A stretch of DNA of 64,000 nt from Delphinapterus leucas (lineage: Eukaryota > Chordata > Mammalia > Artiodactyla > Monodontidae): positions 8,104,036 through 8,168,035 of the forward strand of contig NW_022098008.1 in NCBI RefSeq assembly GCF_002288925.2, in the 5' to 3' direction. The first letter of the stretch is position 1. Each line of letters begins with the position of its first letter. This document shows positions 1 through 11,803 of the stretch, one piece after another. Below the pieces are notes generated by a model that was given only the letters and a program-made list of their open reading frames with translations, was not told the DNA's origin and made no database searches. A program made the position numbers and the translations under genes.

Positions 1-1379
1 TCAGGACCCTGGGTGGCCTCACAAACGTTTCTACACCCCAAACGGTCTTGGAAGACCAGAGAGCCTGCCCACCTGAACTTACCACTTACAAAGCCTAAGT
101 GATGCCTCAAGAGCCACTGTGGAGCTCTCAGCCCATCTGTCCCCTAGCTTTGGCACTGTGTAACATTCTGGAGCCAGGGCACCAATCCTGTGGGGAAGTG
201 ATGCAAAATAACTCAGATTAACTGTTGTACCGGAGCTGTGAAGATGCCTACCGAGACCCTGGTGGCACTCGCTGGTCCAACCACACTATTTTTTCACTGC
301 AGACACATATGACGCTCTGCCTGGGGCTGCTTCCCACTCAGGGTTGCTGGCTGAGCTCAGCCGTGAGGCCTCCATCTGTAACTCTTATCTCTAGTGTCCA
401 CTGAAAGTGAGGGAACAGAAAAGACTAGACCATAATACTCTGTCTTTATGGTACAAGCTCATACTAGGATATGTCATCATTTGAAGGTAGCCTAGAAAAT
501 GGAAATAAACTTCAAAGTCCAAAGGGGAAAAAATGAAGATCCCATAGAATATCCTTCAAATGAAATTAGCTGAACAACCAGCGCTCTGAGGCTTTCAGGC
601 TACTCAGTTAAATGAGAGTGAACATATAATATGGATGGCAGAACCTGCTTGGCTACAGACCGTCACTTCCTTTCGGTTCTCAAATAAGAATCCTTGAAAT
701 GCTGGGCCACTTGGCAGATTCAATTTTGTTCACTTAATTTTCATCTCTCTGACATAGTTTTCTTCTGCAAAAAAATGGAGATACGATTTTCTTCAAAGGC
801 AACTTACCATTTAAAGAAATACACATAGAGAGGGAACAGAAAATGGAGATCCTCATAAAGCAATGCATTATCATACACAGTGATGTCTCTCTTTTTGTAC
901 AGTCTAAATTTCACACACATTGATTGAAAGCTTCACTAGGATCTGTCACTCACCGTCTACATTGGAGTTTTGTAGCAAAACAAAGACAAGTAGTCTTTCT
1001 TTTTTAGCCCCATGACTGCTACCTTGGTTTAGGCTCTCAGCATCCTTCCTTTCATTCATTTGGTCACTTCCTCAGCATGTGTTAAGCATCATACTAGACA
1101 TGAGGAATATGAAGATGAACTAAGCATGGTTCTCTCCTTTAACCATCACCTGCTTGTCTTTTTCACGTGGATGTCCCACAAACAGGTCAATTTCAGCAGA
1201 ACTCATATGGACTGGACCCTGCTCTCCTTTTATCTTTTTCATTTTATCTAACATCACCATCATCTATACTATTTATGAAATAAAAATGTTGCATAGTTTT
1301 TATTTAATCTAGTCTCAAACCAATCAGTCTTAGAGCTTGAAATGCCTCTCTCTCACCCTATATGTCAGGAATGCTTTCA
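1..1379. other. Unique non-coding DNA, nothing recognised
   Basis: No repeat family, RNA gene or credible exon was recognised. The only open frames are short (63 codons or fewer) and lack protein-like composition. Base composition is typical AT-leaning mammalian intergenic or intronic DNA. Confidence 0.5.
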
Positions 1380-1737
1380 GCAGCACATGACAGAATGGAC
1401 AACTCATGATGGCTTAAATTCTTAAGATATTTATTGTTAATGTAACAAGTTCTAGCGTTGATTGGTGACTCAACAATATCACCAGACACTCAAGATCTGC
1501 CCATCCTCCCACTCCACCACATCAAATATAATGATTTGTCACCTCATTGTCACAAAATGGCTGCAACAGCTCCATGCATCATGTTCCCACACAGTTACAT
1601 TCAAAAGCAGGAAAATTCAGGGAGAAGCCAGGGAAATTTTAGTACCTTCATTCTTCAGCTCTCTCTTTGATCAGGATAGAAAAATTTTCCCAGAAGTTCC
1701 CACCATCAGACTCTCTTATTGATTAGAAATAAGCCAT
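1380..1737. repeat. Possible ancient interspersed repeat, family not named
   Basis: The phrases around CAAAATGGCTGCAACAGCTCC and CCCAGAAGTTCCCACC resemble an old mammalian medium-reiterated repeat. A further piece of what looks like the same family (GAATTAGTTACATGCCC, GGGGCCTGGGAA) occurs near 43365-43420. I cannot name the family or its ends. Two overlapping short open frames here (1458-1670, 1462-1722) are not regarded as genes. Confidence 0.3.
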
Positions 1738-1910
1738 TGAATCAGTCACAAGGTTTCAATGATTTTATTTTTTAAGTATTTGTCAACTCAGTTACTCCTT
1801 CTTTTTTCTAATTACAATAACCCCTCATCAACATTCTATTGAATCAATATTCTCCTAAAAGGTCCCTACCTCAAATCTATCTGCTACATAAATACTAGCC
1901 CAATATTTAG

Positions 1911-2404
1911 TGTGGCAGCCATACTTAAAGATGGCCACGAATGATCCTTGCCTCCTGGTATTCACACCCTGTGTAGTCCCTCCCACTTTGTTCCAGAGTG
2001 GCAGGTGGCCAGTAGAAGATGGCAGAAGTGATGGAATTTCACTTCTGAGGTTAGATTATAAAAGGCACTGTGGCTTCATCTTGGGGTCTCTCATCCCTTG
2101 CTCTGGGGAAAGCCAACTGTCATGTCCTGATGATGCTCAGAAGCTCTATGGAGAGGTCCACACAGCGAGGACTGAGGCCTCCTACCAACAGCCACATGAG
2201 TGGGCTTGGAAGTGGATCTCCATCCCCAGTCAAGCCCTCAGCTGACATCTTGACTAACAAGTCATGAGAAACCCTGAGCTAGAACTACCCACAAAAGCTG
2301 CTCCCCAATTCCTGATCCGTAGAGACTGTGAGATAATAAATGTTTTTGTTTTGAGCCACTACATTTGAGGATTATTTGTTATGTGGCTATAGGTAATGAA
2401 TTCA
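1911..2404 (+). mobile_element. Solitary MLT1-like LTR (ERVL-MaLR)
   Basis: The segment begins TGTGGCAGCC and ends near TAATGAATTCA, consistent with TG...CA LTR ends. It carries the MaLR/MLT1 phrases in order: AAGATGGCCACGAATGATCC, CTCCTGGTATTCACACCC, GACTGAGGCCTCCTACCAA, GTCAAGCCCTCAGCTGAC, ATCTTGACTAACAAGTCATG, and the polyadenylation region GATAATAAATG with GAGCCACTA after it. Length of about 490 bp fits the family. No internal retroviral sequence and no second LTR adjoin it, so it is a solitary LTR left by recombination. The 111-codon frame at 1910-2245 lies inside it and is not a gene. The exact subfamily is not asserted. Confidence 0.75.
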
Positions 2405-3067
2405 CTTAATGTGAAATTGTCCTGTTTAAAACCTGTAAGTAGTCCCTACGACTTAGAGCAGAGGTGCTCTAAGCTGCCCTTACCAGCAAGTGATGTTTGG
2501 TCCACAGATTTAAATATTTTGAACTGACATTTCAAATTAGGAGATGTCGCATAAACATCAGAACAACTGGCCACACTAGCTCCCCATGTCTACAGAGCAC
2601 TGTGTGCTGGGCCAGGGGATCAGCTGTTTCCTTTAAAAATTCAATTCCAATTCATTGAGTGTCCTTCACTATTATTCCTTCAATGGTAGTAAGGACACAT
2701 GATAGTTGCCATTTTTTATCCCTGCTTGTACCATTATTTGGGGCATAATGGAGACATACTCTTGTGTAACCATACCCCTGTCCAAAATGGGGAAAAAATA
2801 GACCAAAAAGTCTCTGCTAAAAAAGCAGCTAGGGGACCATCTTCATAAAAAAGAATGTTCTCATGTGTTTAGTATGTAAACAAAGTGTAAGAAATAAGCA
2901 GGTCTCAATTCACCCATTTATCTTACCTGCCTGGTTCCCTTAGGCATCTGTATTTATGATCCCAGACCTACAGGGCAATGGTAGCTCATTAGCACAGTTC
3001 AGCTTCTCTGGAATCCAGCCCAAGCTCACTGATTTATCATGTTCACCACCCCTTGACTCATCACCCA
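2405..3067. other. Unique non-coding DNA, nothing recognised
   Basis: No repeat, RNA or exon signal was recognised between the two LTR-type repeats. Confidence 0.5.
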
Positions 3068-3068
3068 C

Positions 3069-3510
3069 TGTGAGGGTTTTATGTGTCAAATTGGCTAGGC
3101 TGTGGGACCCAGTTGTTTGGTCGAACACTAGTCTAAATGTTGCTGTGAAGGTTTTGTAGATGTTATTAACATTTAAATTGGTGGACTTTGAGTAAAGCAG
3201 ATTGCTCTCTAAAATGTGTGTGGGCTTCATCCCATCAGTTGAAGGACTTAAGAGAAAAGACTGAGGCTTCCTGAATAAGAAGCAATTTGGTCTCAAGATA
3301 GCAACATAGAAAACCCTGTCCAGCCTACCTGGCCTGCCACGTGGAATTCAGACTCAAGACTGCAACATCCACTCTTGTCTGAATTTCTCGCCTGCTGGCT
3401 TATCTAACAAATTTTGGACTTGCCAACCTCCACACCATGTGAGCCAATTCTGTTTCTCTCCTTTCAGATACATATAGTTCTGTTTCTCTGGAAAACCTTG
3501 ACTAATATAC
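3069..3510 (+). repeat. Medium-reiterated repeat, copy A (family not named)
   Basis: The element reads TGTGAGGG, then CCCAGTTGTTTGGTCGAACA, GAGTAAAGCAGATTGC, CATCCCATCAGTTGAAGGA, AAGACTGAGG, and ends TTCTGTTTCTCTGGAAAACC-TTGACTAAT. A second copy in reverse orientation lies at 29560-29965 and shows the same blocks in the same order, so this is a genuine dispersed family and not unique DNA. Its ends suggest an old LTR or DNA transposon. The minus-strand 118-codon frame at 2940-3296 crosses its border and is not a gene. Confidence 0.65.
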
Positions 3511-3514
3511 ACAC

Positions 3515-3934
3515 TACTATTGACTGAATTGTGTCCCCCCCAAATTTATATTGCTGAAGCACTAACCCCCAATGTGATCGTATTTGGAGATGGAGCCTTT
3601 GTGACGTAATTAGGATTACATTAGGTCATGAGGGTGAGACCCTCGTGTTGGGATGGGTGTCCTTATAAGGAGAGAAAGATAGAGTAATCTCTGTCTCTTT
3701 CTGTGTCCCTTCTTCTCTCCCCCGCTCCACAGCAACACAGAGGAAAGACCCTGTGAACTTTCAGTAAGAAGGCAACCACCTGCAACCGAAGGTGAGAACC
3801 CTCAACAGATACCACCCCTGATGGCACCTTGGTCATAAACATCCAGCTTCTAGAACTGTGGAAACATAAATTTCTGTTGTTTAAGCCAACCAGCCTTTGG
3901 TACTTAGTTATGGCAGCCTGAGCAGAGTAAGACA
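3515..3934 (+). mobile_element. MST/MLT1A-like solitary LTR (ERVL-MaLR)
   Basis: Recognised from the ordered phrases TTGACTGAATTGTGTCCCCC, CACTAACCCCCAATGTGATC, TATTTGGAGATGGAGCC, GGTCATGAGGGTGAGACC, TCCTTATAAGGAGAG, GATGGCACCTTGGTCATAAA, AACTGTGGAAACATAAATT, CTGTTGTTTAAGCC and TTATGGCAGCCTGAGCAGAG. Together these are the hallmark layout of MST and MLT1A LTRs. It abuts the end of the preceding repeat. No internal region is present. The 90-codon minus frame at 3663-3935 is antisense to the LTR. Confidence 0.8.
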
Positions 3935-5154
3935 CCCACCTTCTTCAGCCTTCAGCCTGATTCTATCTTCCATGGCCTTGGTCATGCCACCCCCTTCCAC
4001 CCAGGTCACCTTGCCCCCACCTTCACCACCATCACCGACTCCTCCTCTAAGACTCAGCTCAGCCATGATCTTGCCCAGGAAGCTTCCCATGACCATGCAG
4101 CCTGGGACACGAGGTACTCCCTGATGACACTTACTTTGCAGTAACCCCTCCATGCCCATGTCAGATTGGAATATAACTCTCTCTTTTATGTGGCTACCAG
4201 AGTAGGAACTGACTCTTGTTCTCTCCGGTGAATGAAGAAATAAACAGATGAATCCTAACACATTGTCACTGAGGAGGACACACAGAGAATAATTTTAGAC
4301 ACAGAGAGTCAGATTTATTTGCTGAAATATGATGAGAAGTGGGATAAGAGACATACTTTACACGCGGTGCCAGTTGCTAGCACAGCTGTATTTCTGAGAA
4401 ATATATTTTAGTCCTTTTGCTCCATTTCTTTTGTAATTTAATAACTGAAGTACAAAGCTCATGAAAGCTGAGAACATGTTCGAAGGTCAGTGAGAAAAAA
4501 TGTGTGTGGTATAGTTAGGAAAGATGAGGGAGTTAAAATAACAGGGGAAATTGATCTTTCTGACCGATGGTTGATGGCTAAATGTCTGTTTCAGCTAAAG
4601 ACAAAACATTGGCTTATATCCACAAAAGGGTGGAACAATTAACAAATTCAGAGTAAGAATTCCTTTTGTTCCTCTCTTGTCAGTATAATTTTTTGTTTAA
4701 AAACTATTTTGTTTAAGGTGAATAGAGTAATATCTTCATGTCAACATATAAAAGCAATGGTGCCACTGGTTCTGCTCTTTGAATGACAGACCTACACATT
4801 CAAACCTTTTATCTCAGCCAGCACAGAGCCTTGCATGCAGCATATGCCACGTGCATAAATGGCTTCATGTCAAAAATCAACATGTTCTGAGAAACCAGAA
4901 ACTTGAACAAGTCACTAATGATGGGCTGATTATCCTCCCTGAAGGACAGTAGTTTGCAGTCTTTACTTGGTATTGCATCTGCAAATAGGCTGTAGATAAT
5001 ATCTTCATGGTTTCCAGGGAATCTGGTGTTATCCACACCAGTGTTCATGATAACAAACTCAGTGTCCCAACTGAACTTTTTCATCAGCACTTTCAGGAGA
5101 ATGAAGTCTGCTTTCATTTAGCAAATGCATTTGATGCTATTGAACCATCTGATG
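3935..5154. other. Mostly unique DNA, possible L2 shred and an unrecognised minus-strand ORF
   Basis: Around 4040-4140 the text AAGACTCAGCTCAGCC...AGGAAGCTTCCCATGACC resembles the 3' part of L2, but the match is weak. A minus-strand frame of 102 codons (5117 to 4809) has fairly protein-like composition (SWDTEFVIMNTGVDN, LLSFREDNQPIISDLFKFL). I do not recognise it. It has no convincing splice sites, and open frames of this length occur by chance in a window this size. Confidence 0.35.
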
Positions 5155-5365
5155 CTGTGATGAAGTACAGAACACAGTCTCTGTAATCAGACAGAGCTCC
5201 AGCCATATCCAGGTTTGGCCTCACCAGATGTGTGACCTTGGGCGAGATGTTTTGCCTCTCTGAACCCCAGCACCCTACTCTGTAAAAGGAGGTAAACAAA
5301 AACCACCTTACAGGAACAAAATGAAAATTAGTTCAAGCATTTGGAATAGGGATTGGCACACAAGA
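5155..5365 (+). repeat. MIR SINE fragment
   Basis: The core GATGTGTGACCTTGGGCGAGA...GCCTCTCTGAACCCCAGC...CTCTGTAAAAGGAGG is the conserved MIR central domain, followed by a decayed tail. MIR is an ancient tRNA-derived SINE mobilised by L2. Confidence 0.75.
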
Positions 5366-7861
5366 GACGATCAAAAATGGTAGAAAGTGCTTGTAACAAA
5401 ATATGGTTGACACCTTTCCCTTTGGTTCAGGATTCTGGCTGAAGCTTCAAACGAATAGGGGGAAAGCCCCTTGTGGTCAAAAGTAAATGCTTAACACATT
5501 CCTTCTGGACTTATTAAAAGACTGACGAGCCAGTCTAGTGACCAAACTGTGTTTAGCATGATAATGCAATATGTGTGCAATATGCAACTTATACATCTAT
5601 ATCATATATATACACATCATATATATGCTATATAGGATAGTTATATACACACATACATATATTTGAATAAATGAGTTCATTGAAGGGAATGAGCCAAAGG
5701 AGGATTTGACAACCAGGGAGGAGATTGCTGTGGACTGTTCCTCTAGGAGAGAGGGAAGTAGGGTGCTTGCCCACCCTTTCAAGCTAAGGAAAAGGAAGCT
5801 CCAGGAAGAGATATCACAAGAAACTATACACACTTTAAGAGGGAGAGATTGGCATATTTCTACCCATTACAGCCAATGCCCTGCATGCTAAGTAAAGCAA
5901 GAAAGGGAGCTCCTAGGAGGGTTAGATCTGTGTTTCTTAGAATTGGGGGGTATATGTAAGAAGAAACTGTTGCCTGCTCCTCTCCTGGAGAATTTGGAAG
6001 ATGAGAGGCTTGCTGGAGCAGTGCAGTGTAGGAGCTAGGGAGAGAGGACCCACTTGGGGCCCTTCTGTGCCCACCATCTTGAATGATAAGGATACTCGAG
6101 ATGGTGGCCAAGTCACGAAGTTTGGAAGCACCCACCCATAGGGAGCCTACTGAAGTGAGGGTCCCCTCACCAGGAGGCCATTGGTATACCATCAGAACAA
6201 AAGCAGGAGGATTTCAAAAGGTCCTCAACAGAATTCACCCATGTATTTGCAGAGACCTCTATGGGGCTGCCTAACAACCACAGAACCACCTCCAAAAGAA
6301 GTACCAGCTTTGGAGAACCAATCACACAGAGGGGCAGGTGGATTACAACAGCATCAAGCACTGAAGATTTGTCCTCTTTCTTCCATTCGGTTTTGCCCTG
6401 CCTCTGTTCTGGAGAGGTGAGGAGAAGGAAGAAGGCAGGAGAGGAGGGATGGAGCAGAAGGTGTCTCCCTTCCCCACTGTGGGACCCTGAGCTGGGGCTG
6501 GGGAGCAGCTCTGCACTGAATGTAAGATTCAAGCTTTTAATCTAACTAAATTTGTAATACCTGACAGTGAATCTTCTCTAAAACTGAGCCAAAGCATCAA
6601 GAAAACTGTATGAATCTGCCTAAGATGTCTTCAATGGATAGGGAGGGAAACTCCAACAGAGCAAGATTGAAAATATGAGTGGGGGGAAAATGAAGTCATT
6701 TCCTGTTTGTATATTTCAGAGTTCAGAGGTCACAATAAACCAGTTACATCCTATCATGTTATTATGGCATCCCCCAAATAGGGAGTGACACACCCAATTT
6801 CACAAGTCAGATACTTTTTTACTGCCAAAAGTCAGAACATGGCAGGGAAGTCTGTGGGGAACAGTGTATGGTGCCATTCATTTGTGAATCTTATTAATTT
6901 AAACGTAACCTAAATTAGAGTGCCTAAATTACTATAGTGGGACAAAGCCCCAGGGACGGCAATCAAATTAAGTCAAATCCAGATTTCCACCAAATCTATG
7001 TTTTATAGTTTTTACCTGAACTTACTCCTGAAACTCTTCCCTCAAAATCACCCAAACATTGAACTAAATGGATTCCCTAATTCCTGCCCTCAAAATTTCC
7101 CTGAACAAGCCCCTTTTGTGTAGAGGCACAGAATTTCTTCATCAGTTGAAATTGCACCTTCTCTTTACTCCATAGTCTGTGAACATACTCATGTCTTTCT
7201 CCAATGGGGGGAAAGACAACTTCTGATTTGAAATTTAACTCTAGGTTTGCCTAGATATCAAGCTTGTTAAAAATACAGTCTTCAGGGTTGGGAGAACAAG
7301 GATGGGAAGGTTTTGAACCTTGGCTTCCCTTCCTAAACAGCCATGAAATCAATAAGGAAAACAAATGAAACTTAAAAGAACTCATGCCTTCAGCACTGCC
7401 AGAAGACAGAGAAAGTGCAACCTTTAGGTTACTTGAGAGTAGAGAAAAACAGCAACAAATTCCTGTGGTGCTCCTCTGTACACTCTTTGCTTCTGAGAAC
7501 GTGTGGATGAAGAGAGCAGAGAGGAGAGACTGTGAACAGCAAAAGAACAGAGGGAATAGAGGGCTTAGAAGAAGTACAGAAAAAAGCAGCCCCAGAAAGA
7601 GGAGGTGAAATTATAAATGCAAAATTACTCAACACCAGTCAGGAGTTGGAGATTCATAGGACTGCTGTGGAAAAGGAGCTTGGAAGTGGGACCAGAGGGA
7701 CAGCCTCAAAGAAATATTACTTGTGGGAGAGACGCTGACATGTAGAAAAGACATGGTAATCCTTGGAGATGAGGCAGTGAAGGGAAAAAAGGAAATAACA
7801 GGGGGAAATAAGTATCCTGCAGAATAACTGAACAAAAAGAACAACATCCCTTGTTCTTCGT
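5366..7861. other. Unique non-coding DNA with an AT-rich patch
   Basis: No repeat family or gene is recognised. Positions 5568-5672 form an irregular AT/CA dinucleotide patch (ATATATATACACATCATATA). Overlapping frames on both strands at 5860-6545 (up to 121 codons) contradict one another and show no motif, so they are left out. Confidence 0.45.
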
Positions 7862-8535
7862 TCAGATGTCTCAATGTTATCCAGATGTCAGTACTCCCTA
7901 AGTTAATTTATAAATGTAATGCAATCCCAATAAAAAGTCTAAGGAGCTTCTCAATGGAGCTAGACAAGTCAGAAACATAAACACACAAGAATAGCTAGGA
8001 AAACACTGACAAGGAAGAACTCAGTGGGTGGGGGAGTTTGGGGGGAGGAATAGGCCTACCAGATGTTAAAACATAATACATATCCTATACAATTAAAACA
8101 GTGTGGTACTGGCACAGGAACAGACAGAATTGTGGAACAGAATGCAAAGTAAAGGGAAAAAATGCAAACAGATATCTCAAATCACAATAAACTCTTTAAT
8201 AAGTGATGTTGGGACAATTGGTCAGTCATTTGGAAAAAGATAAAATTAGATCCATTCCTCAAACCATACATAAAAATAAATTCCCAGTAGAAAAGTGAGC
8301 TAAATGTGAAAAAGAAAACTATATGCACATACATACTAAAAGAAAACAGAGGTAAATTCTCCTATAAACTGAGTATAGTAAAAGGCTTGCTAATTATGAC
8401 TTAAAATTAAACACCATAAAAGATTAAGTTTAACTGTAAAAATAAAATAAAAATTTTTGATGGAATAAATACAACATAAGCAAAGTCAAAAAAAGACAAA
8501 TGGAAGAAGAGACTATTACAGAAAAAAGGATTCAT
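7862..8535 (+). mobile_element. Old L1 ORF2 fragment, first of two overlapping copies
   Basis: The text corresponds to the ORF2 3' half of an old L1: AATGCAATCCCAATAAAAAG (the NAIPI block), then ATTAAAACAGTGTGGTACTG, GTGATGTTGGGACAATTGG and ACTATATGCACATAC. Numerous substitutions and indels destroy the frame. The same ORF2 region starts again at about 8580, so two independent insertions are involved. Confidence 0.7.
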
Positions 8536-8547
8536 GTTACTAATTTA

Positions 8548-9905
8548 TTTTAAAAATTGTAGTATTGTAAAGCCATCTATAAATTCAATCAAAATCCTAA
8601 TGTAAATTTTTACATAAATAGAAAAAACAATCCTAAAATTCATATGGAATCACAAAAGACCCCAAATAGTCAAAGCAATATCGAGCAAGAAGGACAGAGC
8701 TAGAGCCATCATACTTCCTGATTTCAAAATATATTACAAAACTACAGTAATCAAAACAGTATAATACTGGCAGAAAAACAGACATACAGACCAATGGAAT
8801 AGAATAGGGAACCCTGAAATAAACCCACACATATATGGTCAACTGATCTTTGACAAGGATACCAAGAATATACAAAGGGGAAAGGATTGTCTCTTCAATA
8901 AATGGTGTTGGGAAAACTGGATACCCACATGAAAAATAATAAAATTAAACCCTTATCTTACACCATCCACAAAATCAACTCAAAATAGATTTGACTTAAA
9001 CATAAGACCTGAATCTGTAAAACCTCCAAAAGAAAATATAAGGAAAGAGTTTTTTTGAAATTGGCCTTTGAAACAATTTTTTGAATATGACACTGAAGCA
9101 CAGCAACAAAGGCAAAAATAGGCAAGTGTGATTACACCAAACCAAAAGCTTCTGCACAGCAAAGTAAATAACAAATGAAAAGGCAAACTATGGAATGGGA
9201 GAAAATATTTGTAAATCATATATCTGGCAAAGGTTTAATATCCAAAATATATAAGGAACTCCTACAACTCAGTAACAACAAAACAAAACAAAAACACACA
9301 AAACCCCCAAATAACTCCATTTAAAAACAGGCTAAGAAACTAAATAGACATTTCTCCAGAGAAAGACATACAGATGGCCAACAGATATACGAAAAAGTGC
9401 TCAACATCACTAATTATCAGAGAAATACAAATCAAAACCACAGCAAGATATTATCTAACACTTGTTAGAATGGCTATTATCAAAAAGACAAAAGAAAACA
9501 AGTATTGACAGGGATGTGGCAAAAAGGCAACCCTTGTACACTGTTTGTGGAAATGTAAATTTGTGCAGCGACTATGGAAAACAATATGGAGTTTCCTCAA
9601 AATATTAAAGCTAGAACTAAAATATGATGTAGCAATCCCACTCCTGGGTATATATCCAAAGGAATTGAAATCAGGATCTCAAAGAGATATCTGCACCTCC
9701 ATATTCATTGTAGATTATCCACAACAGCCAACACATGGAAGCAATCTAAATGTCCACTGAGAGATGAATAAAGAAAATACATTCTATACAGACTATGATA
9801 TATTATTCAGCCTTAAAAAAGGAAGGACGTTCTGTCATTTACAACAACATGAATAGATATGATGACATTATGCTAAGTGAAATAAGCCAAATACAGAGGA
9901 ACGGT
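8548..9905 (+). mobile_element. Old 5'-truncated L1, ORF2 3' part
   Basis: The element begins in the NAIPI block (TTCAATCAAAATCCTAATG) and runs through ACAGTATAATACTGGCAG, AATGGTGTTGGGAAAACTGG, CTTCTGCACAGCAAAG, AATATCCAAAATATATAAGG and ACTGTTTGTGGAAATGTAAA to the ORF2 C-terminus (CCTTAAAAAAGGAAGGA, GCTAAGTGAAATAAGCC). A 71-codon open piece at 9545-9760 ([18 protein letters not shown]) is the C-terminal ORF2 segment. The 3'UTR and poly(A) are not recognisable. Minus-strand frames at 8633-9219 are antisense noise. Confidence 0.85.
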
Positions 9906-11300
9906 AGGTTTATTTATCATAGTGATATAGACAAAGCAATTCTGACACTATTTTAGATATATTATAGGACTGAGCAACTTAGTAAACATGCTAATATTTT
10001 TGGAAGCCAGAGTTCTCACTATGGAAGAAGGGACATGTTTATATGGGAAATGGAGAAGGCAAGAAATAACCTTATGGGAATGGATTGAAATTACTGTGAC
10101 TGTCTTCAAAAATGTGTTCATGTATGTGTGTATGCATGCTTATGTGCACATGAATAGATGTATATTTATATGCATACAGGAAGTGTTTGGCTGATCTTGG
10201 TGAAGATTTTCTGGCCGTGGCTCTAAGCTACAGGCTAGTCTGGGTCTGCTCTGTGTGTGTCTAATTCTCTATGGAGCAGTGGGTTGGCTGGGGCATGATT
10301 TTATGGCAATGGCAGAAGGCAAAAAAGCAAATAGAAATTAGTTATGTCTCTGGAGCCCTGGGCCCCAAACTGGCTCACTGTCATTTCTACTCACATCCCA
10401 TTTGCTAAAGAAAATCGAAGATCAAACTCAGTCAAGGAGCAGACAAGGATACTCAGTTTCCAGTGGGAAAAATGGCCAAGACTCACCGGAAACAATATTG
10501 CCACAGGGAAGGACGCGTCTGGAACCCTCTAGAAGCAAAAAGTGTGAAGCCATTTGGAAACTGTCTAAACTGACTCTTGGTAAGGGTTCCTGTAACTGAA
10601 ATGATGGCAGCAGAAGCACGCAGGCATCATGGTGAGGAGCCACTGGGGACCGACCAGTGTTCTTCATGGTGGGGACACAGGTAAGTACAGGTGTCAGGGA
10701 GGGGCAGACAGAGTATCCACCTGGAATATCCATTACGTGGAGGTTTTTAAAGAGCCTTTCTTTTTGGGGATGGAAGGCCAGATCTTCCACTCTCTAAGGT
10801 TTTTAGATTTCTTCCCCCACCCCACATTTCTGGGGAGCTCCAAGGGTGTCACACTGAACTTGGGGGGTTACTGCCTGCACTTCTCCTGGTGCTGTCATTT
10901 CCAGTTCCTTTGGGCATGTGCAGTGGCTGCTATGCTGCCCAGGACCCTACAGGTGATGTGGTGGCTCCACTGGGACCCCCGTATATCCCACCCCCTCACT
11001 TCCCCATCCCTGCCTTCCCGAGGCAGTAGCTGAGAACCGGGGGTGTGTGAGGTTTTCCCTGCCAGTGGGTAAACTGCTCACATCGATAGCTAATAAAGCC
11101 TGTTTTGGCAAAAGTTCTCTGACAGGCTAGGAGCAATGTATATACCAGCAAAGAGCAAAGGAGCTTTCCGAAACACGGCTCTTGTGAGAATAGTATGTTT
11201 GATACAAAGGCTACACACATTTTTTAATGCATTTGTTGCTTTTTAAAATGGTCCAGAAGAAAACTATATATGAGAGTACTTTCTAAAGCCAGAAATATGG
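9906..11300. other. Unique non-coding DNA, nothing firm
   Basis: GC content rises at 10600-11040. Frames at 10428-10790 (-) and 10629-11033 (+) overlap on opposite strands, and neither has a recognised domain. No exon is called. Confidence 0.45.
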
Positions 11301-11304
11301 AGGA

Positions 11305-11531
11305 GCTGTGGAGTATAAAGGTTAAAGCTGTAGGCTCTGGGGTTAGGCTGGGTCACAGCCCTGGTGCTGCTAACCAGCTTTGTCATCTTAACTCTCCCAA
11401 GACCGCATTTCTCCATCCATAAAATATGGCCCATCCTAAGCTTGCAGGGTTGTATACGAGCGAAACAGAAGACTGTATTAAAAGCCCTTAGTGTCCTGAC
11501 TAACCCACAGTAGGCACAGAATAAATAAAAC
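11305..11531 (+). repeat. MIR SINE, nearly full length
   Basis: The order of blocks is MIR-like: GTATAAAGGTTAAAGCTGTAG, TCACAGCCCTGGTGCTGC, TTTGTCATCTTAACTCTCCC, CATTTCTCCATCCATAAAAT, GCAGGGTTGTATACGAG, and a tail CAGTAGGCACAGAATAAAT. The tail (from 11485) was duplicated when the next SINE inserted. Confidence 0.8.
11485..11531 (+). repeat. Left copy of an unusually long 47-bp flanking duplication
   Basis: These 47 bases at the end of the MIR recur at 11738-11784, immediately after the CHR SINE, with six mismatches and no indel. Both copies begin CCCTTAGT and end ATAAATAAAAC. Confidence 0.85.
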
Positions 11532-11737
11532 CTTAGGGGGCTTCCCTGATGGTCCAGTGGTTAAGACTTCGCCTTCCAATGCAGGGGGTGTGGGTTCAAT
11601 CCCTGGTCGGGGAGCGAAGGTCCCACATGCCTTGTGGCCAAAAAACTGACATAAAACAGAAGCCATATTGTACCAAATATAATAAAGACTTTAAAAATGG
11701 TCCACATCAAAAAAGAAATCTTAAAAACAAAAAACAA
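11532..11737 (+). mobile_element. CHR-family tRNA-derived SINE (older, AATAAAGACTTT-tailed subtype)
   Basis: The head GGGGGCTTCCCTGATGGTCC, A box region AGTGGTTAAGACTTCGCC and B box GGGTTCAATCCCTGG form an internal RNA polymerase III promoter. The body ends ATAATAAAGACTTTAAAAATGG and an impure A-rich tail. It is flanked by the 47-bp direct repeat and probably mobilised by L1. The 67-codon frame at 11549-11752 lies inside it and is not a gene. Confidence 0.85.
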
Positions 11738-11784
11738 CCCTTAGTATCCTGACTAATCCACAGTAAACACTAAATAAATAAAAC
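11738..11784 (+). repeat. Right copy of the 47-bp flanking duplication
   Basis: Partner of 11485-11531. It duplicates the MIR tail downstream of the SINE's A-rich end, as expected for a target-site duplication but about three times the usual length. Confidence 0.85.
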
Positions 11785-11789
11785 ATTTT

Positions 11790-11803
11790 AAAAATGTCCA
11801 ACA
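11790..11803 (+). repeat. Target-site duplication, left copy
   Basis: AAAAATGTCCAACA precedes the SINE and recurs exactly at 12009-12022. The preceding TTTT fits the L1 endonuclease preference TTTT/AA. Confidence 0.9.

Noticed and set aside
8633..9219. Hydrophobic minus-strand frames of about 80 codons
   Set aside because: They are antisense to L1 ORF2 text and therefore shadows of the element.
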